From: JBCBXA01 sp039816825
Lineage (GTDB): Bacteria > Pseudomonadota > Alphaproteobacteria > Rhizobiales > Rhizobiaceae
Assembly: GCA_039816825.1 (NCBI GenBank)
Contig: JBCBXA010000005.1
Span: 1-64,000, forward strand
Length of the DNA stretch: 64,000 nucleotides
Direction of reading: 5' to 3'
The notes beneath the pieces are model-generated. The model ran no database searches, was not told the origin of the DNA, and saw only the letters and a list, made by a program, of their open reading frames with translations. How positions within the stretch are numbered: the stretch's first letter is position 1; each line of letters begins with the position of its first letter. Below, one piece after another: positions 55,510 through 64,000 of this stretch. A program made the position numbers and the translations under genes.

Positions 55510-56615
55510 TGCTGCGTCGCCTTGAAGCCTACACCCGCAAGGCCCTGTTCGGCGTTGATGCCGAGACGGCCCATGACCTTACAATCAAGGCCATGCGGGC
55601 AGGGATTGTGCTTCCCGCACCACGTATGGATGACCCGCGGCTGGTGGTGGAGAAAGCGGGGCTTCGCTTTGCCAATCCGCTGGGCATTGCAGCAGGCTTT
55701 GACAAGAATGCCGAGGTCACGGACGCCGCCCTGCGCATGGGCTTTGGCTTTCACGAAGTCGGCACTGTGACGCCCAAACCCCAGGCCGGAAATCCAAAGC
55801 CCCGCGTTTTCCGACTGGTGGAGCATAAGGCAGTCATCAACAGGTTGGGCTTCAACAATCAGGGCGCCAATGCCGCTTTGGATCGCCTGCGGGACCGTGC
55901 TCACAAGCCTGGCCTTGTCGGGGTCAACATTGGCGCCAACAAGGACAGTGAAGATCGCATTGCGGACTACGCTTCCGGTATAACCCGCTTCTACCCCGTA
56001 GCTGGTTATTTCACGGTCAATGTGTCGTCTCCGAACACGCCTGGCCTGCGCAACCTGCAGGCTGGCGACGAACTTCGGCGCCTTATTGATGCCGTGCTTT
56101 CCGCACGAGCCGATGCGAAGGCGCAGGATGGTCGGACGGTCCCCATCCTCCTCAAGATTGCGCCTGACATGAATCTTGCCCAGCTCGAACAGACTGTGGC
56201 TGTGGTCAAGGTGTCGGGCCTCGAAGGCATGGTGGTTTCCAACACAACGCTGGACCGAAGCAAGGTTGCAGGACATCGCAATGCCGCCGAAGCGGGTGGC
56301 TTGTCCGGCGCGCCCTTGTTCGAGCACGCCACCCAAATGCTGGCCCATACCCGCCGCCTGCTCGGCCCGGACGCGCTGCTTATCGGGGTCGGTGGGGTCA
56401 CGAGCCCAAAGACGGCTCTTCAGAAGCTCGAAGCGGGAGCGGATGTGGTTCAGGTCTATAGCGGGCTTGTTTACGCCGGGCCCCAACTGCCCATTCAAGT
56501 GGCCCGCGCGATGGTGAAGCGATGCGATGCTGCCGGCTTGCGATCGGTTTCCGAGATTTCGAGCATTCGCAATGATGAGTGGTGCGCCAGACCTCTTCCC
56601 AATGCCGCCAGATGA
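55509..56615 (+). CDS. pyrD: Quinone-dependent dihydroorotate dehydrogenase
   Basis: Class 2 membrane-associated DHODH of pyrimidine synthesis, 368 aa. An N-terminal amphipathic membrane-docking helix is followed by the FMN barrel: NPLGIAAGFDKNAEV, GTVTPKPQAGNPKPR, and VNVSSPNTPGLRNLQ with the class 2 catalytic Ser in SSPNTPG. VSNTTLDRS and GVGGVTS are FMN-phosphate motifs. The Ser and N-terminal extension separate it from class 1 enzymes. Confidence 0.95.
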   Translation: MLRRLEAYTRKALFGVDAETAHDLTIKAMRAGIVLPAPRMDDPRLVVEKAGLRFANPLGIAAGFDKNAEVTDAALRMGFGFHEVGTVTPKPQAGNPKPRVFRLVEHKAVINRLGFNNQGANAALDRLRDRAHKPGLVGVNIGANKDSEDRIADYASGITRFYPVAGYFTVNVSSPNTPGLRNLQAGDELRRLIDAVLSARADAKAQDGRTVPILLKIAPDMNLAQLEQTVAVVKVSGLEGMVVSNTTLDRSKVAGHRNAAEAGGLSGAPLFEHATQMLAHTRRLLGPDALLIGVGGVTSPKTALQKLEAGADVVQVYSGLVYAGPQLPIQVARAMVKRCDAAGLRSVSEISSIRNDEWCARPLPNAAR

Positions 56616-56628
56616 ACGGGTCCTGACC

Positions 56629-57978
56629 CTAAAAGGCAGAGGCGATCTTGCGGGGCAGGGCGGCACATAGCGTGATGCCCCGGGCACCCAGAAAGATGTT
56701 CAGTGCGAGCCAAAGGGCATGGTTGCTTTGCAGCCAGACAGCGCCTCCGACGGCGGCAAGGTAGAGCGCGAAGCTCACAAGCATCCAGTTGCGCATTTCA
56801 CGCCCCCAACTGGCACCAATATAGACCCCATCCATCTGAAACGCGACGAAGCCAAAAATCGGCGTCAGCGCCGCCCAAAGAATGTAGATGCGGGCTTCGT
56901 GTCTTACGGCTTCGTCCACGACCAGAAGATCGATGAAGGGTCCGTGAACCAGCATGTAGAGTGCGAAGAGTGCAACGGCGAACAGCCCGGCGCACACCAT
57001 GCAAAGGCGCACCGTCCGCTTGAACCCCCGGCGGTCACGCGCTCCAAGGCTTTGGCCCACCATTTGCTCCGCAGCCGTCGCCAGTCCGTCCAGCAGATAG
57101 CCTGACAGCAGGAACACCTGCATCAGCACCGCGTTGGCGGCGAGAGTCACCTCTCCAAAGCCGGTGCCCACGCGGGTGAAGATCACAAACGCGAACAGCA
57201 GGCAGAAGGAACGGATGGTGATGTCTCGATTCAGAGCAAAGAACTTGCCAATCGCTGCCCGATCGAGCAGGCGGGCGCGGCTGGGCAAAGGCCTGTTCCT
57301 GCGCGATCTCCACCAGATCCAGAGGCCCGTCAACGTAGCCAGCGTTTCCCCGATCAAGGTCGCGGCTGCAATGCCGGCAATGCCGTATCCAAGGGTCAGG
57401 CCCAACAGAACCGAGAACACCATGTTCGTTCCGTTGAGCAGAAGTTGGATGCCCAGCACGGTGCGGCTGTGACCGAGACCCAAAAAGTGCCCCGTGATGA
57501 CGTAAACGGACAACGCCATGGGGGAGGCGAGCACTCGGACCATGAAGTAAGTTGAGATCGCCTCTGCCAAAGGCCCTTCGGCGTTGAAAAACCAGAGTCC
57601 TAGCCAAAGCAGCGCCGGTGCCAGCGCTATCGTTGCCACACCGCCGATACATGCCACCGCCAGCGCCCGCAGGAAGACGGCGTCGAGTTCCTCATCGGCT
57701 CGTGCTCCAAACGCTTGCGCCGTAAGGCCGACGACGGATGAGCGCAGGAAATTGAAGGCTGTGAACACCAGATCGAAGAGGATGGCGCCAATGGCGAGGC
57801 CGCCCAGTATCACCACATCATCGAGCCGACCCGCGACACCGGTGTCCACAAGCCCCAGCAGGGGCGTAGACGCGTAGGCGATGGTCATCGGAACGGCGAT
57901 GCTGAAAACGCGGATCAGGGTCACGTCGACCCTCCGCGTATCGCTTTCTGATTTTCCCGATGTTTCGCCGCGGGCCAT
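56629..57978 (-). CDS. MATE family efflux transporter (DinF-like)
   Basis: 449-aa membrane protein with twelve segments in two MatE halves. It opens with FSIAVPMTIAYASTPLLGLVDTGVAG, the MATE/DinF N-terminal signature, and the second half begins near ITIRSFCLLFAFVIFTRVGTG. DinF-type MATE proteins export drugs or oxidised compounds using Na+ or H+. No LexA box was seen upstream. It converges on pyrD with 13 nt between stops. Confidence 0.9.
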   Translation of the reverse strand: MARGETSGKSESDTRRVDVTLIRVFSIAVPMTIAYASTPLLGLVDTGVAGRLDDVVILGGLAIGAILFDLVFTAFNFLRSSVVGLTAQAFGARADEELDAVFLRALAVACIGGVATIALAPALLWLGLWFFNAEGPLAEAISTYFMVRVLASPMALSVYVITGHFLGLGHSRTVLGIQLLLNGTNMVFSVLLGLTLGYGIAGIAAATLIGETLATLTGLWIWWRSRRNRPLPSRARLLDRAAIGKFFALNRDITIRSFCLLFAFVIFTRVGTGFGEVTLAANAVLMQVFLLSGYLLDGLATAAEQMVGQSLGARDRRGFKRTVRLCMVCAGLFAVALFALYMLVHGPFIDLLVVDEAVRHEARIYILWAALTPIFGFVAFQMDGVYIGASWGREMRNWMLVSFALYLAAVGGAVWLQSNHALWLALNIFLGARGITLCAALPRKIASAF

Positions 57979-58069
57979 CGCGCATCTCTAACCGACGCCG
58001 CTCGTTGCACAAGGCGGCTGGATCAAGTCGGCCGGATCAGGGCGATTGGGTATTGATGATCAAAGCCCT

Positions 58070-58999
58070 ATGTGGCTCGCAATGCCCGACTTACCCATCG
58101 TCCATCACCCTGACTATGAAGCCTCGGACTTTCCGCAGAGCCACCGCTTTCCCATGGCGAAATTCCGACTGCTTCCCGAGGTGCTGATGCGGGAGGGTCT
58201 GGCGGCTCCCGGCACCTTCCTGTTGCCCGAGCCCGCCACGCCGGAGATGCTCTATCGCGTGCATGATCCGGCCTATGTGGATGCTGTCATGAGCGCGTCA
58301 GTGTCGCGCGATGTCGAACGCATGATTGGCCTCCCCATGACACCCAGCGTGGGTTTGCGCGGGGCCACCGCCACGGGCGGCACAGTGTTGGCCGCCGTCC
58401 TGGCCATGGAACACGGGCTCGCATGCAACACGGCCGGTGGCAGCCATCATGCCGGGCGCAAGCATGGAGCCGGCTTCTGCGTCTTCAATGATGTCGCTGT
58501 GGCCGTGGCCGATCTTCTGGCCAGAGGCGTTGCGCAAAGAGTGCTGGTGTTCGATTGCGATGTTCATCAGGGCGATGGCACCGCTGACATTTTTCGAACG
58601 GATCCAAGGGTCGTCACCGTTTCTCTGCACGGTGAGAACAATTATCCAGCCCTTAAACAGAACTCGGTCCTGGACGTACCGCTGGCCGATGGTTTGGATG
58701 ATGCCGATTACATGTCGGTGCTCAGACAAACGCTGAAGACGGCAGACCGGCTGGGGCCGTACGATCTGGTCTTCTACAATGCTGGCGTGGATCCCCATGC
58801 CGAAGATCTGTTGGGTCGGCTGGCCCTTACCGATGATGGCCTTGCCGAGCGCGACCGAACCGTTATTCGGCATTTCCGGGGGCAGGGTCTACCCGTATGC
58901 GGTGTCATTGGAGGCGGTTACATGAAAGACCACCTCGCCGTCGCCCGCAGGCACGCTATCTTGCACCGGGTTGCAGCTCAGTTCTTGCAGGAAAGATAG
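58070..58999 (+). CDS. Histone deacetylase-like amidohydrolase
   Basis: About 309 aa, zinc-dependent class II-like acetylpolyamine amidohydrolase/deacetylase fold. The active site shows GGSHHAGRKHGAGFCVFND (charge-relay His pair), LVFDCDVHQGDGTA (zinc Asp and His), and FYNAGVDPHAEDLLG. The substrate in bacteria is usually acetylated polyamines or proteins and is unknown here. Start at ATG 58070, or ATG 58082 (MPDLPIVHHP); neither has a strong ribosome-binding site. Confidence 0.9.
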   Translation: MWLAMPDLPIVHHPDYEASDFPQSHRFPMAKFRLLPEVLMREGLAAPGTFLLPEPATPEMLYRVHDPAYVDAVMSASVSRDVERMIGLPMTPSVGLRGATATGGTVLAAVLAMEHGLACNTAGGSHHAGRKHGAGFCVFNDVAVAVADLLARGVAQRVLVFDCDVHQGDGTADIFRTDPRVVTVSLHGENNYPALKQNSVLDVPLADGLDDADYMSVLRQTLKTADRLGPYDLVFYNAGVDPHAEDLLGRLALTDDGLAERDRTVIRHFRGQGLPVCGVIGGGYMKDHLAVARRHAILHRVAAQFLQER

Positions 59000-59004
59000 C
59001 GCCT

Positions 59005-59319
59005 ATGTCGATCATTGTTCTTCGTACCTTGTCTGCCCTTGGCGGCATCGCTCTTGCCGCAGCCATTCTATGGGCTTTCGGTCTGCAGCCCTTTTGGGAA
59101 GGTGTCGACGTGGTGACGTCGAGCCCCTGGGGTCAGGTCACGTTGATCGATCTGTATCTCGGCTTCTTTTTGCACGCCCTCATCATCTGGACGTTCGAGC
59201 GTTCCATGGCTTGGCGGCTGATTTGGGTGCTGCCAATCTTTGTGCTCGGAAATGTGTGGACCGTTGTCTGGTTCGTTGCGCGTGCGCCTCAGATCATCGC
59301 ACGCCTGCGGAACTGGTAG
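59005..59319 (+). CDS. Small membrane protein, DUF1475-like
   Basis: 104 aa with three hydrophobic segments and the central SSPWGQVTLIDLYLGFFLHA. The pattern resembles DUF1475 membrane proteins, whose function is unknown; the family assignment is by eye. The ATG at 59005 is 5 nt after the histone deacetylase-like gene stop, suggesting coexpression. Its 3' end overlaps the convergent permease gene by 31 nt. Confidence 0.6.
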   Translation: MSIIVLRTLSALGGIALAAAILWAFGLQPFWEGVDVVTSSPWGQVTLIDLYLGFFLHALIIWTFERSMAWRLIWVLPIFVLGNVWTVVWFVARAPQIIARLRNW

Positions 59320-60824
59320 TTCGCGACGAGCCTGAGCAGTAGAACCATCAGGAAGGCCACCGCGACGCCCACAGGGGTTGCCGCCGCAAGCCGTTCCGGT
59401 GAAGGCCATGTGAGCGGGTCACCGGATGCCACAATCAGAGCCGCTGACGATCCAAGGCCCGTCAGCCATGACAGACCGATGTGCCATGTCTTGACGTGGT
59501 TCAGGAGCGCAAGCGCCGAGATCAGGGGCAGGCCCATCACCGCCAGCGCGCCTGCGCCGATCATGGCCAGGCGGCCAAATGTGGGCACATCGGGTGCAGT
59601 TGGGCTGAAGATCAGAGCGACTCCAAGTGACAAGAGAAGCAAGCGCGCGCGAAACAGCTGACGCCCATCGGCTTGCCGCCTTTGGGTGAAAATCGGTGCC
59701 ACGCCCCGCAGCAGGATCGAGGAACAGGCAAACATGGTGGCGGAAATCGCCGCACACATCACGGCTGCAACAGCCGATGTAGCGGCCGACCGGAAGACGA
59801 TGGGCAGATCCAAATTCTCAGCCACCGAATAGATGGCAAACTGCTGATCCGACGCGCCGGTGGAGCCAATCGCAGCAAGGCCTGCACTGATGGCGATGCC
59901 GCTGGCCATGGCCACATAGAAGAAGACAGGCGTTCGGACCACAGCCTGCCGCGACCCAAATCCGGCATTGCCAAGGACTGTGCCCAGCATGGTCGCAGTG
60001 ATCAGGCATATGCCTATGAGCGCAAGCACGCGAGTCTGATCGACCGCATCCGCCGGTGTACTGCCCGCTCGCAGCAATTCGTTTCGCGACAGGTCCCGCA
60101 GGGCGTCCAGTTCAAGGCCCGCGCCGATGGTGGCAACCCCAGCACCGGCGATGATGGATATTGGCAGGGCCAGGGCAGCCAGCCGCACAACGCCCGCTCG
60201 GCCACCCAGAATGGCGACGAGAACGGCCAATCCAATCGCGCCGCGCGTGATGAAATTGTCCTGCACGAGCTCCTGCTGGGTTTCGAACGCCAAAAAGAAA
60301 CCGCTGAGCGCCGCAAGAGCCGCCAGACATGTCAGAAGCGACAGAAGATAGATTGCTGCTCGCAGCCAGGGCGAACTGTGGTCCGGCACAGCCAGCCGTG
60401 CGATGTCAGGCGCCTCGGCGCGATGCAGTGCCGGCGCGATGAGCGACACGAAGACAAGGCCGCCCACGGATACGGCCAAGGCCATCGACAGTCCCAGAGT
60501 GGAGTCGCCCTGCCAGAGGGTGGGCAGGGCTATCGGCACAAACCCAAGCCCTGTCAGGCAGCCTATGGCAACGCCCCGCGTGCTGGCCTGCCCCCCGCGT
60601 GAAGGGCGGAAGAATTGCTGGCCATCAAGCGTTCGCGTTCCCAAGGCGATGCCCCCGATTGTCGCCCCAACGATGATCAGGAAGATCTGCGTGAAAAGCG
60701 CCTCGGGCAGACCCGCACGCTCGGCGAGCATGAGACAGATGACAAGAACAAAACCCATAGCAGGCAATATGCGCAGCGACCGGATTTGTGTTCCGCGTCC
60801 AGCAGATTGGCCGGGCTGCATCAT
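59289..60824 (-). CDS. Diverged sodium:solute symporter family permease
   Basis: 511 aa with about thirteen hydrophobic segments. It shows a sodium:solute symporter-like layout: TRTLDGQQFFRPSRGG before the second segment, then APALHRAEAPDIARLA and a Gly-rich GGRAGVVRLAALALP where SSF proteins have their inverted-repeat junction. Key sodium-site residues are not obvious, so activity is uncertain. Its ATG overlaps the small upstream gene (ATGA), forming a two-gene unit like SSF permeases with their DUF485/DUF4212 partners. Confidence 0.55.
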   Translation of the reverse strand: MMQPGQSAGRGTQIRSLRILPAMGFVLVICLMLAERAGLPEALFTQIFLIIVGATIGGIALGTRTLDGQQFFRPSRGGQASTRGVAIGCLTGLGFVPIALPTLWQGDSTLGLSMALAVSVGGLVFVSLIAPALHRAEAPDIARLAVPDHSSPWLRAAIYLLSLLTCLAALAALSGFFLAFETQQELVQDNFITRGAIGLAVLVAILGGRAGVVRLAALALPISIIAGAGVATIGAGLELDALRDLSRNELLRAGSTPADAVDQTRVLALIGICLITATMLGTVLGNAGFGSRQAVVRTPVFFYVAMASGIAISAGLAAIGSTGASDQQFAIYSVAENLDLPIVFRSAATSAVAAVMCAAISATMFACSSILLRGVAPIFTQRRQADGRQLFRARLLLLSLGVALIFSPTAPDVPTFGRLAMIGAGALAVMGLPLISALALLNHVKTWHIGLSWLTGLGSSAALIVASGDPLTWPSPERLAAATPVGVAVAFLMVLLLRLVANYQFRRRAMI

Positions 60825-61135
60825 GTGTGCTTTCGCGGAGCAGCGGTGTCGCCGTGCATAAGTCGTTCAGCTTCGAGTTCGTCAACGGCCCCCAAGCGGC
60901 TGCGGCCAAGGGCCGTTGCCACGGCCAGTACCACAAGGGCGGCCACGATGGTGGAGCCGGAGAAAGTGGGTGCTATCGCAAGACAAACCAGGCTGCCAAA
61001 CCCCGCAACGAGCGGTAGCGCCGTCACTGTGACCAAGGTCCATATCTGACTGGCTGCCGCCTTCCGGGCAACGCGATTGCCGGTCTTGCCCAGAGCTTTT
61101 GGTCTGGTTTCCCCCTCGGTTGCGAACCTAATCAT
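60821..61135 (-). CDS. Small two-helix membrane protein, putative symporter partner
   Basis: About 104 aa. A basic N-terminus is followed by two hydrophobic segments (IWTLVTVTALPLVAGFGSLV and STIVAALVVLAVATALG) and a charged tail. The layout recalls the small DUF485/DUF4212 proteins encoded before actP-type symporters, but no signature was recognised. The ATG at 61135 follows GGAGAGAAGG; a GTG at 61141 is the alternative. Confidence 0.5.
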   Translation of the reverse strand: MIRFATEGETRPKALGKTGNRVARKAAASQIWTLVTVTALPLVAGFGSLVCLAIAPTFSGSTIVAALVVLAVATALGRSRLGAVDELEAERLMHGDTAAPRKHT

Positions 61136-61282
61136 ACGCACCTTCTCTCCAACTCATATGGCCCGTGGAGGCTTTGGACGGTAAAACCACTTGTCTTTTG
61201 GCATTCGAAGCTGCGCCAAACAAGTCGCACCTCCACGTTGCGCGAACGCAGTTCGGATGTCGCTGAGGTGGGGAGAAGGGCG

Positions 61283-61960
61283 TTGCAACAACCCGTTGGG
61301 ATTTCAGACCGCTGCATCGTGATTGCAGAGGATCACCCTTTGTTTCGAGGGGCGTTGCGGCTGGCGATTGAGGGCATGTCCGGAGAGACAAAAATCATCG
61401 AGGCCGCTGACTTTGGCGCGTTGAAATCGGCCTTGGCCGAACCGTCTGATCTGGACCTTGTGTTGCTGGATCTCGACATTCCCGGCGTCAGCGGCTTTTC
61501 AGGTTTGCTGCATCTGCGAGCGCAGCATCCGCATCTGCCGGTGGCCATCGTCTCGGCATCCGATGATGCGGTGACAGTCCGGCGTGCGATTGGCTTCGGG
61601 GCTTCGGGTTTCATTTCAAAGTCCGCTCCGCTTGATGATATCAGGGCGGCAATCGACGCCTTGATGGCGGGGGAAGTGTGGGCGCCGGCAGATCTTGAAG
61701 CCGAAGAAGACGACGCTGAGACGCAAAAGGCGATGGCGGAGCTTTCAAGCCTGACGCCTCAGCAAAGCCGTGTCCTTGCCATGATTGCCGAGGGTCTGTT
61801 GAACAAGCAGATCGCTTACGAATTGTCCGTCTCTGAAGCGACGGTGAAGGCGCACGTCTCGGCGGTCTTGCAGAAGCTTGGCGTCGACAGTCGCACTCAG
61901 GCGGTGATCAAACTTTCGCGTTTGGGCCTCAACACGGCTCCCGGCGCGGAAAGCGCTTAG
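61283..61960 (+). CDS. LuxR-family (NarL-type) response regulator
   Basis: About 226 aa. The receiver domain has IAEDHPLFRG, the phospho-accepting Asp in LLDLDIPGVSG and Lys in GFISKSAPL. The C-terminal LuxR helix-turn-helix is LTPQQSRVLAMIAEGL with NKQIAYELSVSEATVKAHVS. The TTG at 61283 is preferred because GGAG sits 7 nt upstream; an earlier TTG at 61238 lacks one. Convergent with the hybrid histidine kinase gene, stops 4 nt apart, its likely partner. Confidence 0.85.
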   Translation: MQQPVGISDRCIVIAEDHPLFRGALRLAIEGMSGETKIIEAADFGALKSALAEPSDLDLVLLDLDIPGVSGFSGLLHLRAQHPHLPVAIVSASDDAVTVRRAIGFGASGFISKSAPLDDIRAAIDALMAGEVWAPADLEAEEDDAETQKAMAELSSLTPQQSRVLAMIAEGLLNKQIAYELSVSEATVKAHVSAVLQKLGVDSRTQAVIKLSRLGLNTAPGAESA

Positions 61961-61963
61961 CGC

Positions 61964-64000
61964 CTATTCCGCTGCCTGTGTGACGGGCTTGGTGCGGGTG
62001 AGAAGCGCGCGAAGTGCTGCGGGCTTCACCGGTTTGTTGAGAACGGACAGCCCGAGCGCCACAGCTCGCGCTTTGGTGTCGGGTGACCGGTCAGCCGTCA
62101 CCAGAGCAGCCGGAATAGTGTGACCGGCGTCTTCCCGCAGGCTGTGTACAACCGACAGGCCATCGGTTTCGTCGAGATGGAAGTCGGCAAAGATAATGTC
62201 GGGCTGTGCGCCTGCACGGTGAATTTCAAACCGAGCTTCTGAGAGGTTGCGAGCCGTGATCACGTGGCATCCCCAATTGCTCATCAAATTGCTCATGCCA
62301 TCCAGAATGCTCTGCTCGTTGTCGATGCACAGAACCAATGAGCCAAGGCGGGCAGATGGTCGTTGCGGAGGGTGATCATCGGAAACGGCTTGCCCGGCAG
62401 ATGTGCCGCTCACCTTGGCAGGCGCCAGCGCGGGCAGGCGCACGCGGAAGGTGGAGCCGCGATCAAGCTCGCTCTCCAGTTCCACGTCGGCGCCAAGAAC
62501 GTCGGCGACACGCTGCACGATCGAGAGGCCCAGGCCCAAACCCTCTGTTGTCGTTCGGCTCTCCGGTAGGCGGCGGAACTCGTCAAAAATTCTCTCGCGG
62601 TCGTCGGCGGCAATTCCCATGCCGGTATCGCACACGGTGATGTCGGCTGTGACCGCACCCATGTCGTCTGTACCGCGCCGCACGCCGAGTACCACACCCC
62701 CATGCTGGGTGTAGTTGAGCGCGTTGGACACCAAATTCTGTACCAGGCGCTTGAGGAGGCCGCGGTCGGCCCTCACCCGTGCCGATGTCGGAACAACGCT
62801 AAAGCGCAACCCGCGGTCAGCCGCCACGGGTTCGAACTGTGTCTTCAGCTCGTCAAAGATGCTCTGCAGAGCAACCGTACGGAGCTCCGGTTTCCAATGG
62901 CCTGCGTCCAGCCGCGAGATCGCCAGCACCGCTCCCAGAATGTCCTCGACGGCGTCCAGCGAGGTCGACAGGTTCTCTGCTGTATTCGTCAATTCTTTGT
63001 CGTCGGTCTTTTCGTTGAGGAACGCCGTGTAGAGCCGCGCTGCATTGAGGGGCTGAAGAATGTCGTGCCCGGCAGCAGCCAGAAAGCGCGTCTTGGAAGC
63101 GTTGGCGTCATCAGCCCGTTCCCGCGCTCTGTTGAGCTCCAGATTGAGCCGCGTCAGCTCAGCGGTTCGTTCTTCCACGCGACGTTCAAGATCTGCCTTG
63201 GCGGTTCTCAACTCCTCAGCGGCCGCCTCGGACTGGCTTATGTCACTCCAGGTTGTGACAACGCCGCCATCGGGCATTTCATTGGAGACAATCTCAAAGA
63301 TCCGGCCCGAGCGACGCAGTTTCAACTGCCATGGCTGCCGGGCCTTGAGCAGCCGGTCCCTGAACGTGGGAAACGTGATGCCGACCAGATCGCCCCGGTC
63401 GTGCAATTCGTCATAGAAGGCCGACAGTTCCATACCCACTTCGCCAAGCTTGGGTGGCAGATCGAGAAGCTGTCGATAATTGTTGTTCCAACACACCAGA
63501 CGGCGAGAGCGGTCGAAGACTGTGAGGCCCTGCTCCACCTTGTCCAAGGCCGTTTGCAGAAGATCACGATTGTACTGGATCGCAACGGACGCATCGTTGA
63601 GCAATTGCACGGTTTCTTCGCCGACCTGTTCGTGGCGCTGAAGCATCAGCGACAGGACGAGGCGTGAGGATGATGCGCCAATCGCAGAAGCGAGCAATTG
63701 CTCGGCGAACTCCAGCAATTCCGGTGAAGCGGGGTCCTTGTCGTGCAAGGGGGCCGCATGACCATGCAGGAAAGTGCCCAGCGACCTGTTGGTCCGTTCA
63801 TATCCGAGGAACCGCGCCACCGTGTTGCGCACGTCGCTCACGGAGACCGGCGCTCCGGCATGAAGGACCTTGAGCGAAGACGTGCTGCGGGGGATGAAGA
63901 CGGACGATTGCACCCGTTCGAGATAGTTTTGAGGCCGCGTCTGGGAGGCCACTACAAAGGCGGCAATGTTGGCGATGACCGATACAATGATCCCATGCAT
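61964..64000 (-). CDS. Hybrid sensor histidine kinase/response regulator, 5' end outside window
   Basis: At least 678 aa, open at the right edge, so the N-terminus is missing. The visible order (counting from the edge) is the end of a membrane domain (about 1-20), a linker, PAS (about 165-275), a coiled coil, HisKA with the His in FLAAAGHDILQPL at about 311, HATPase with GLGLGLSIVQR, and a C-terminal receiver with Asp near 604. The membrane remnant and QNYLERVQSSVFI linker resemble symporter-kinase fusions (SSS-HK), so a sodium:solute symporter domain probably lies beyond base 64000. LuxR partner adjacent. Confidence 0.85.
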   Translation of the reverse strand: MHGIIVSVIANIAAFVVASQTRPQNYLERVQSSVFIPRSTSSLKVLHAGAPVSVSDVRNTVARFLGYERTNRSLGTFLHGHAAPLHDKDPASPELLEFAEQLLASAIGASSSRLVLSLMLQRHEQVGEETVQLLNDASVAIQYNRDLLQTALDKVEQGLTVFDRSRRLVCWNNNYRQLLDLPPKLGEVGMELSAFYDELHDRGDLVGITFPTFRDRLLKARQPWQLKLRRSGRIFEIVSNEMPDGGVVTTWSDISQSEAAAEELRTAKADLERRVEERTAELTRLNLELNRARERADDANASKTRFLAAAGHDILQPLNAARLYTAFLNEKTDDKELTNTAENLSTSLDAVEDILGAVLAISRLDAGHWKPELRTVALQSIFDELKTQFEPVAADRGLRFSVVPTSARVRADRGLLKRLVQNLVSNALNYTQHGGVVLGVRRGTDDMGAVTADITVCDTGMGIAADDRERIFDEFRRLPESRTTTEGLGLGLSIVQRVADVLGADVELESELDRGSTFRVRLPALAPAKVSGTSAGQAVSDDHPPQRPSARLGSLVLCIDNEQSILDGMSNLMSNWGCHVITARNLSEARFEIHRAGAQPDIIFADFHLDETDGLSVVHSLREDAGHTIPAALVTADRSPDTKARAVALGLSVLNKPVKPAALRALLTRTKPVTQAAE

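Noticed and set aside
55176..56687. 503-codon open frame antisense to DUF952 and pyrD
   Set aside because: Spans two real genes on the other strand and has no family signal.
59673..60602. 309-codon open frame antisense to the permease at 59289-60824
   Set aside because: Composition (Gln, His, Arg, Asp, Cys rich) is that of a shadow frame; the reverse-strand frame encodes clear membrane helices.
62702..63667. 321-codon open frame antisense to the hybrid kinase
   Set aside because: The kinase motifs on the reverse strand are unambiguous.

Overview
This 64 kb window is an ordinary, gene-dense stretch of chromosome from an alphaproteobacterium. The evidence is a GcrA cell-cycle regulator with clustered GANTC (CcrM) sites upstream, a full CtrA-type box (TTAA-N7-TTAA) before a PodJ-like polarity protein, a SAM-II riboswitch before metZ, a class I lysyl-tRNA synthetase, and the alphaproteobacterial order phoR-pstSCAB-phoU-phoB. 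Order and genus cannot be fixed by eye; a Hyphomicrobiales- or Parvibaculales-like, possibly marine organism is a guess. No tRNA, rRNA, CRISPR array, insertion sequence, integrase or phage gene was seen.

Layout: 0-8 kb, phosphate sensing and uptake. 8-12.2 kb, gcrA (reverse), then argD-argF-hslO. 12.3-17.3 kb, an RND efflux adaptor and pump, convergent with a TrkH-type K+ transporter. 18.7-22 kb, apaG, a CDP-alcohol phosphatidyltransferase and a TSUP/TIGR02186/DUF3429 membrane cassette. 22.3-24 kb, a MocA-like nucleotidyltransferase and a long-form dCTP deaminase. 24-28 kb, SAM-II riboswitch, metZ, an Old Yellow Enzyme-type oxidoreductase, and a divergent HxlR regulator/NADP-binding reductase pair. 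27.8-31.2 kb, the ligase-associated PdeM nuclease and Lhr-type helicase. 31.3-36.6 kb, an S24 regulator, DMT transporter, LysK, sterol desaturase-like enzyme and a periplasmic binding protein. 36.6-38.7 kb, a membrane glycosyltransferase gene cut by one in-frame TAG. 38.7-42.3 kb, the PodJ-like protein. 42.6-49.5 kb, a MerR (LiuR-like) regulator and fatty-acid beta-oxidation genes (acyl-CoA dehydrogenase, thiolase, lipoprotein, FadB), with paired palindromic repeats around them. 49.7-54.8 kb, an isomerase, the ligase-associated exonuclease, a NaChBac-type sodium channel, a GFA-family protein, the ATP-dependent DNA ligase and a DUF6460 protein. 55-59.3 kb, DUF952-pyrD, a MATE transporter and a histone deacetylase-like amidohydrolase. 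59.3-64 kb, a diverged sodium:solute symporter with a small membrane partner, a LuxR response regulator, and a hybrid histidine kinase that runs off the window and looks like the cytoplasmic part of a symporter-kinase fusion.

Points most worth a second look: the SAM-II aptamer whose 3' strand is perfectly complementary to the 3' arm of an adjacent terminator; the glycosyltransferase split by a lone amber codon; the four-gene ligase-associated DNA processing set split into two loci 20 kb apart, the second interrupted by a voltage-gated sodium channel; the GANTC cluster before gcrA; the CtrA box before the PodJ-like gene; the operator-like palindromes before the beta-oxidation genes; and the paired 23-nt palindromes.
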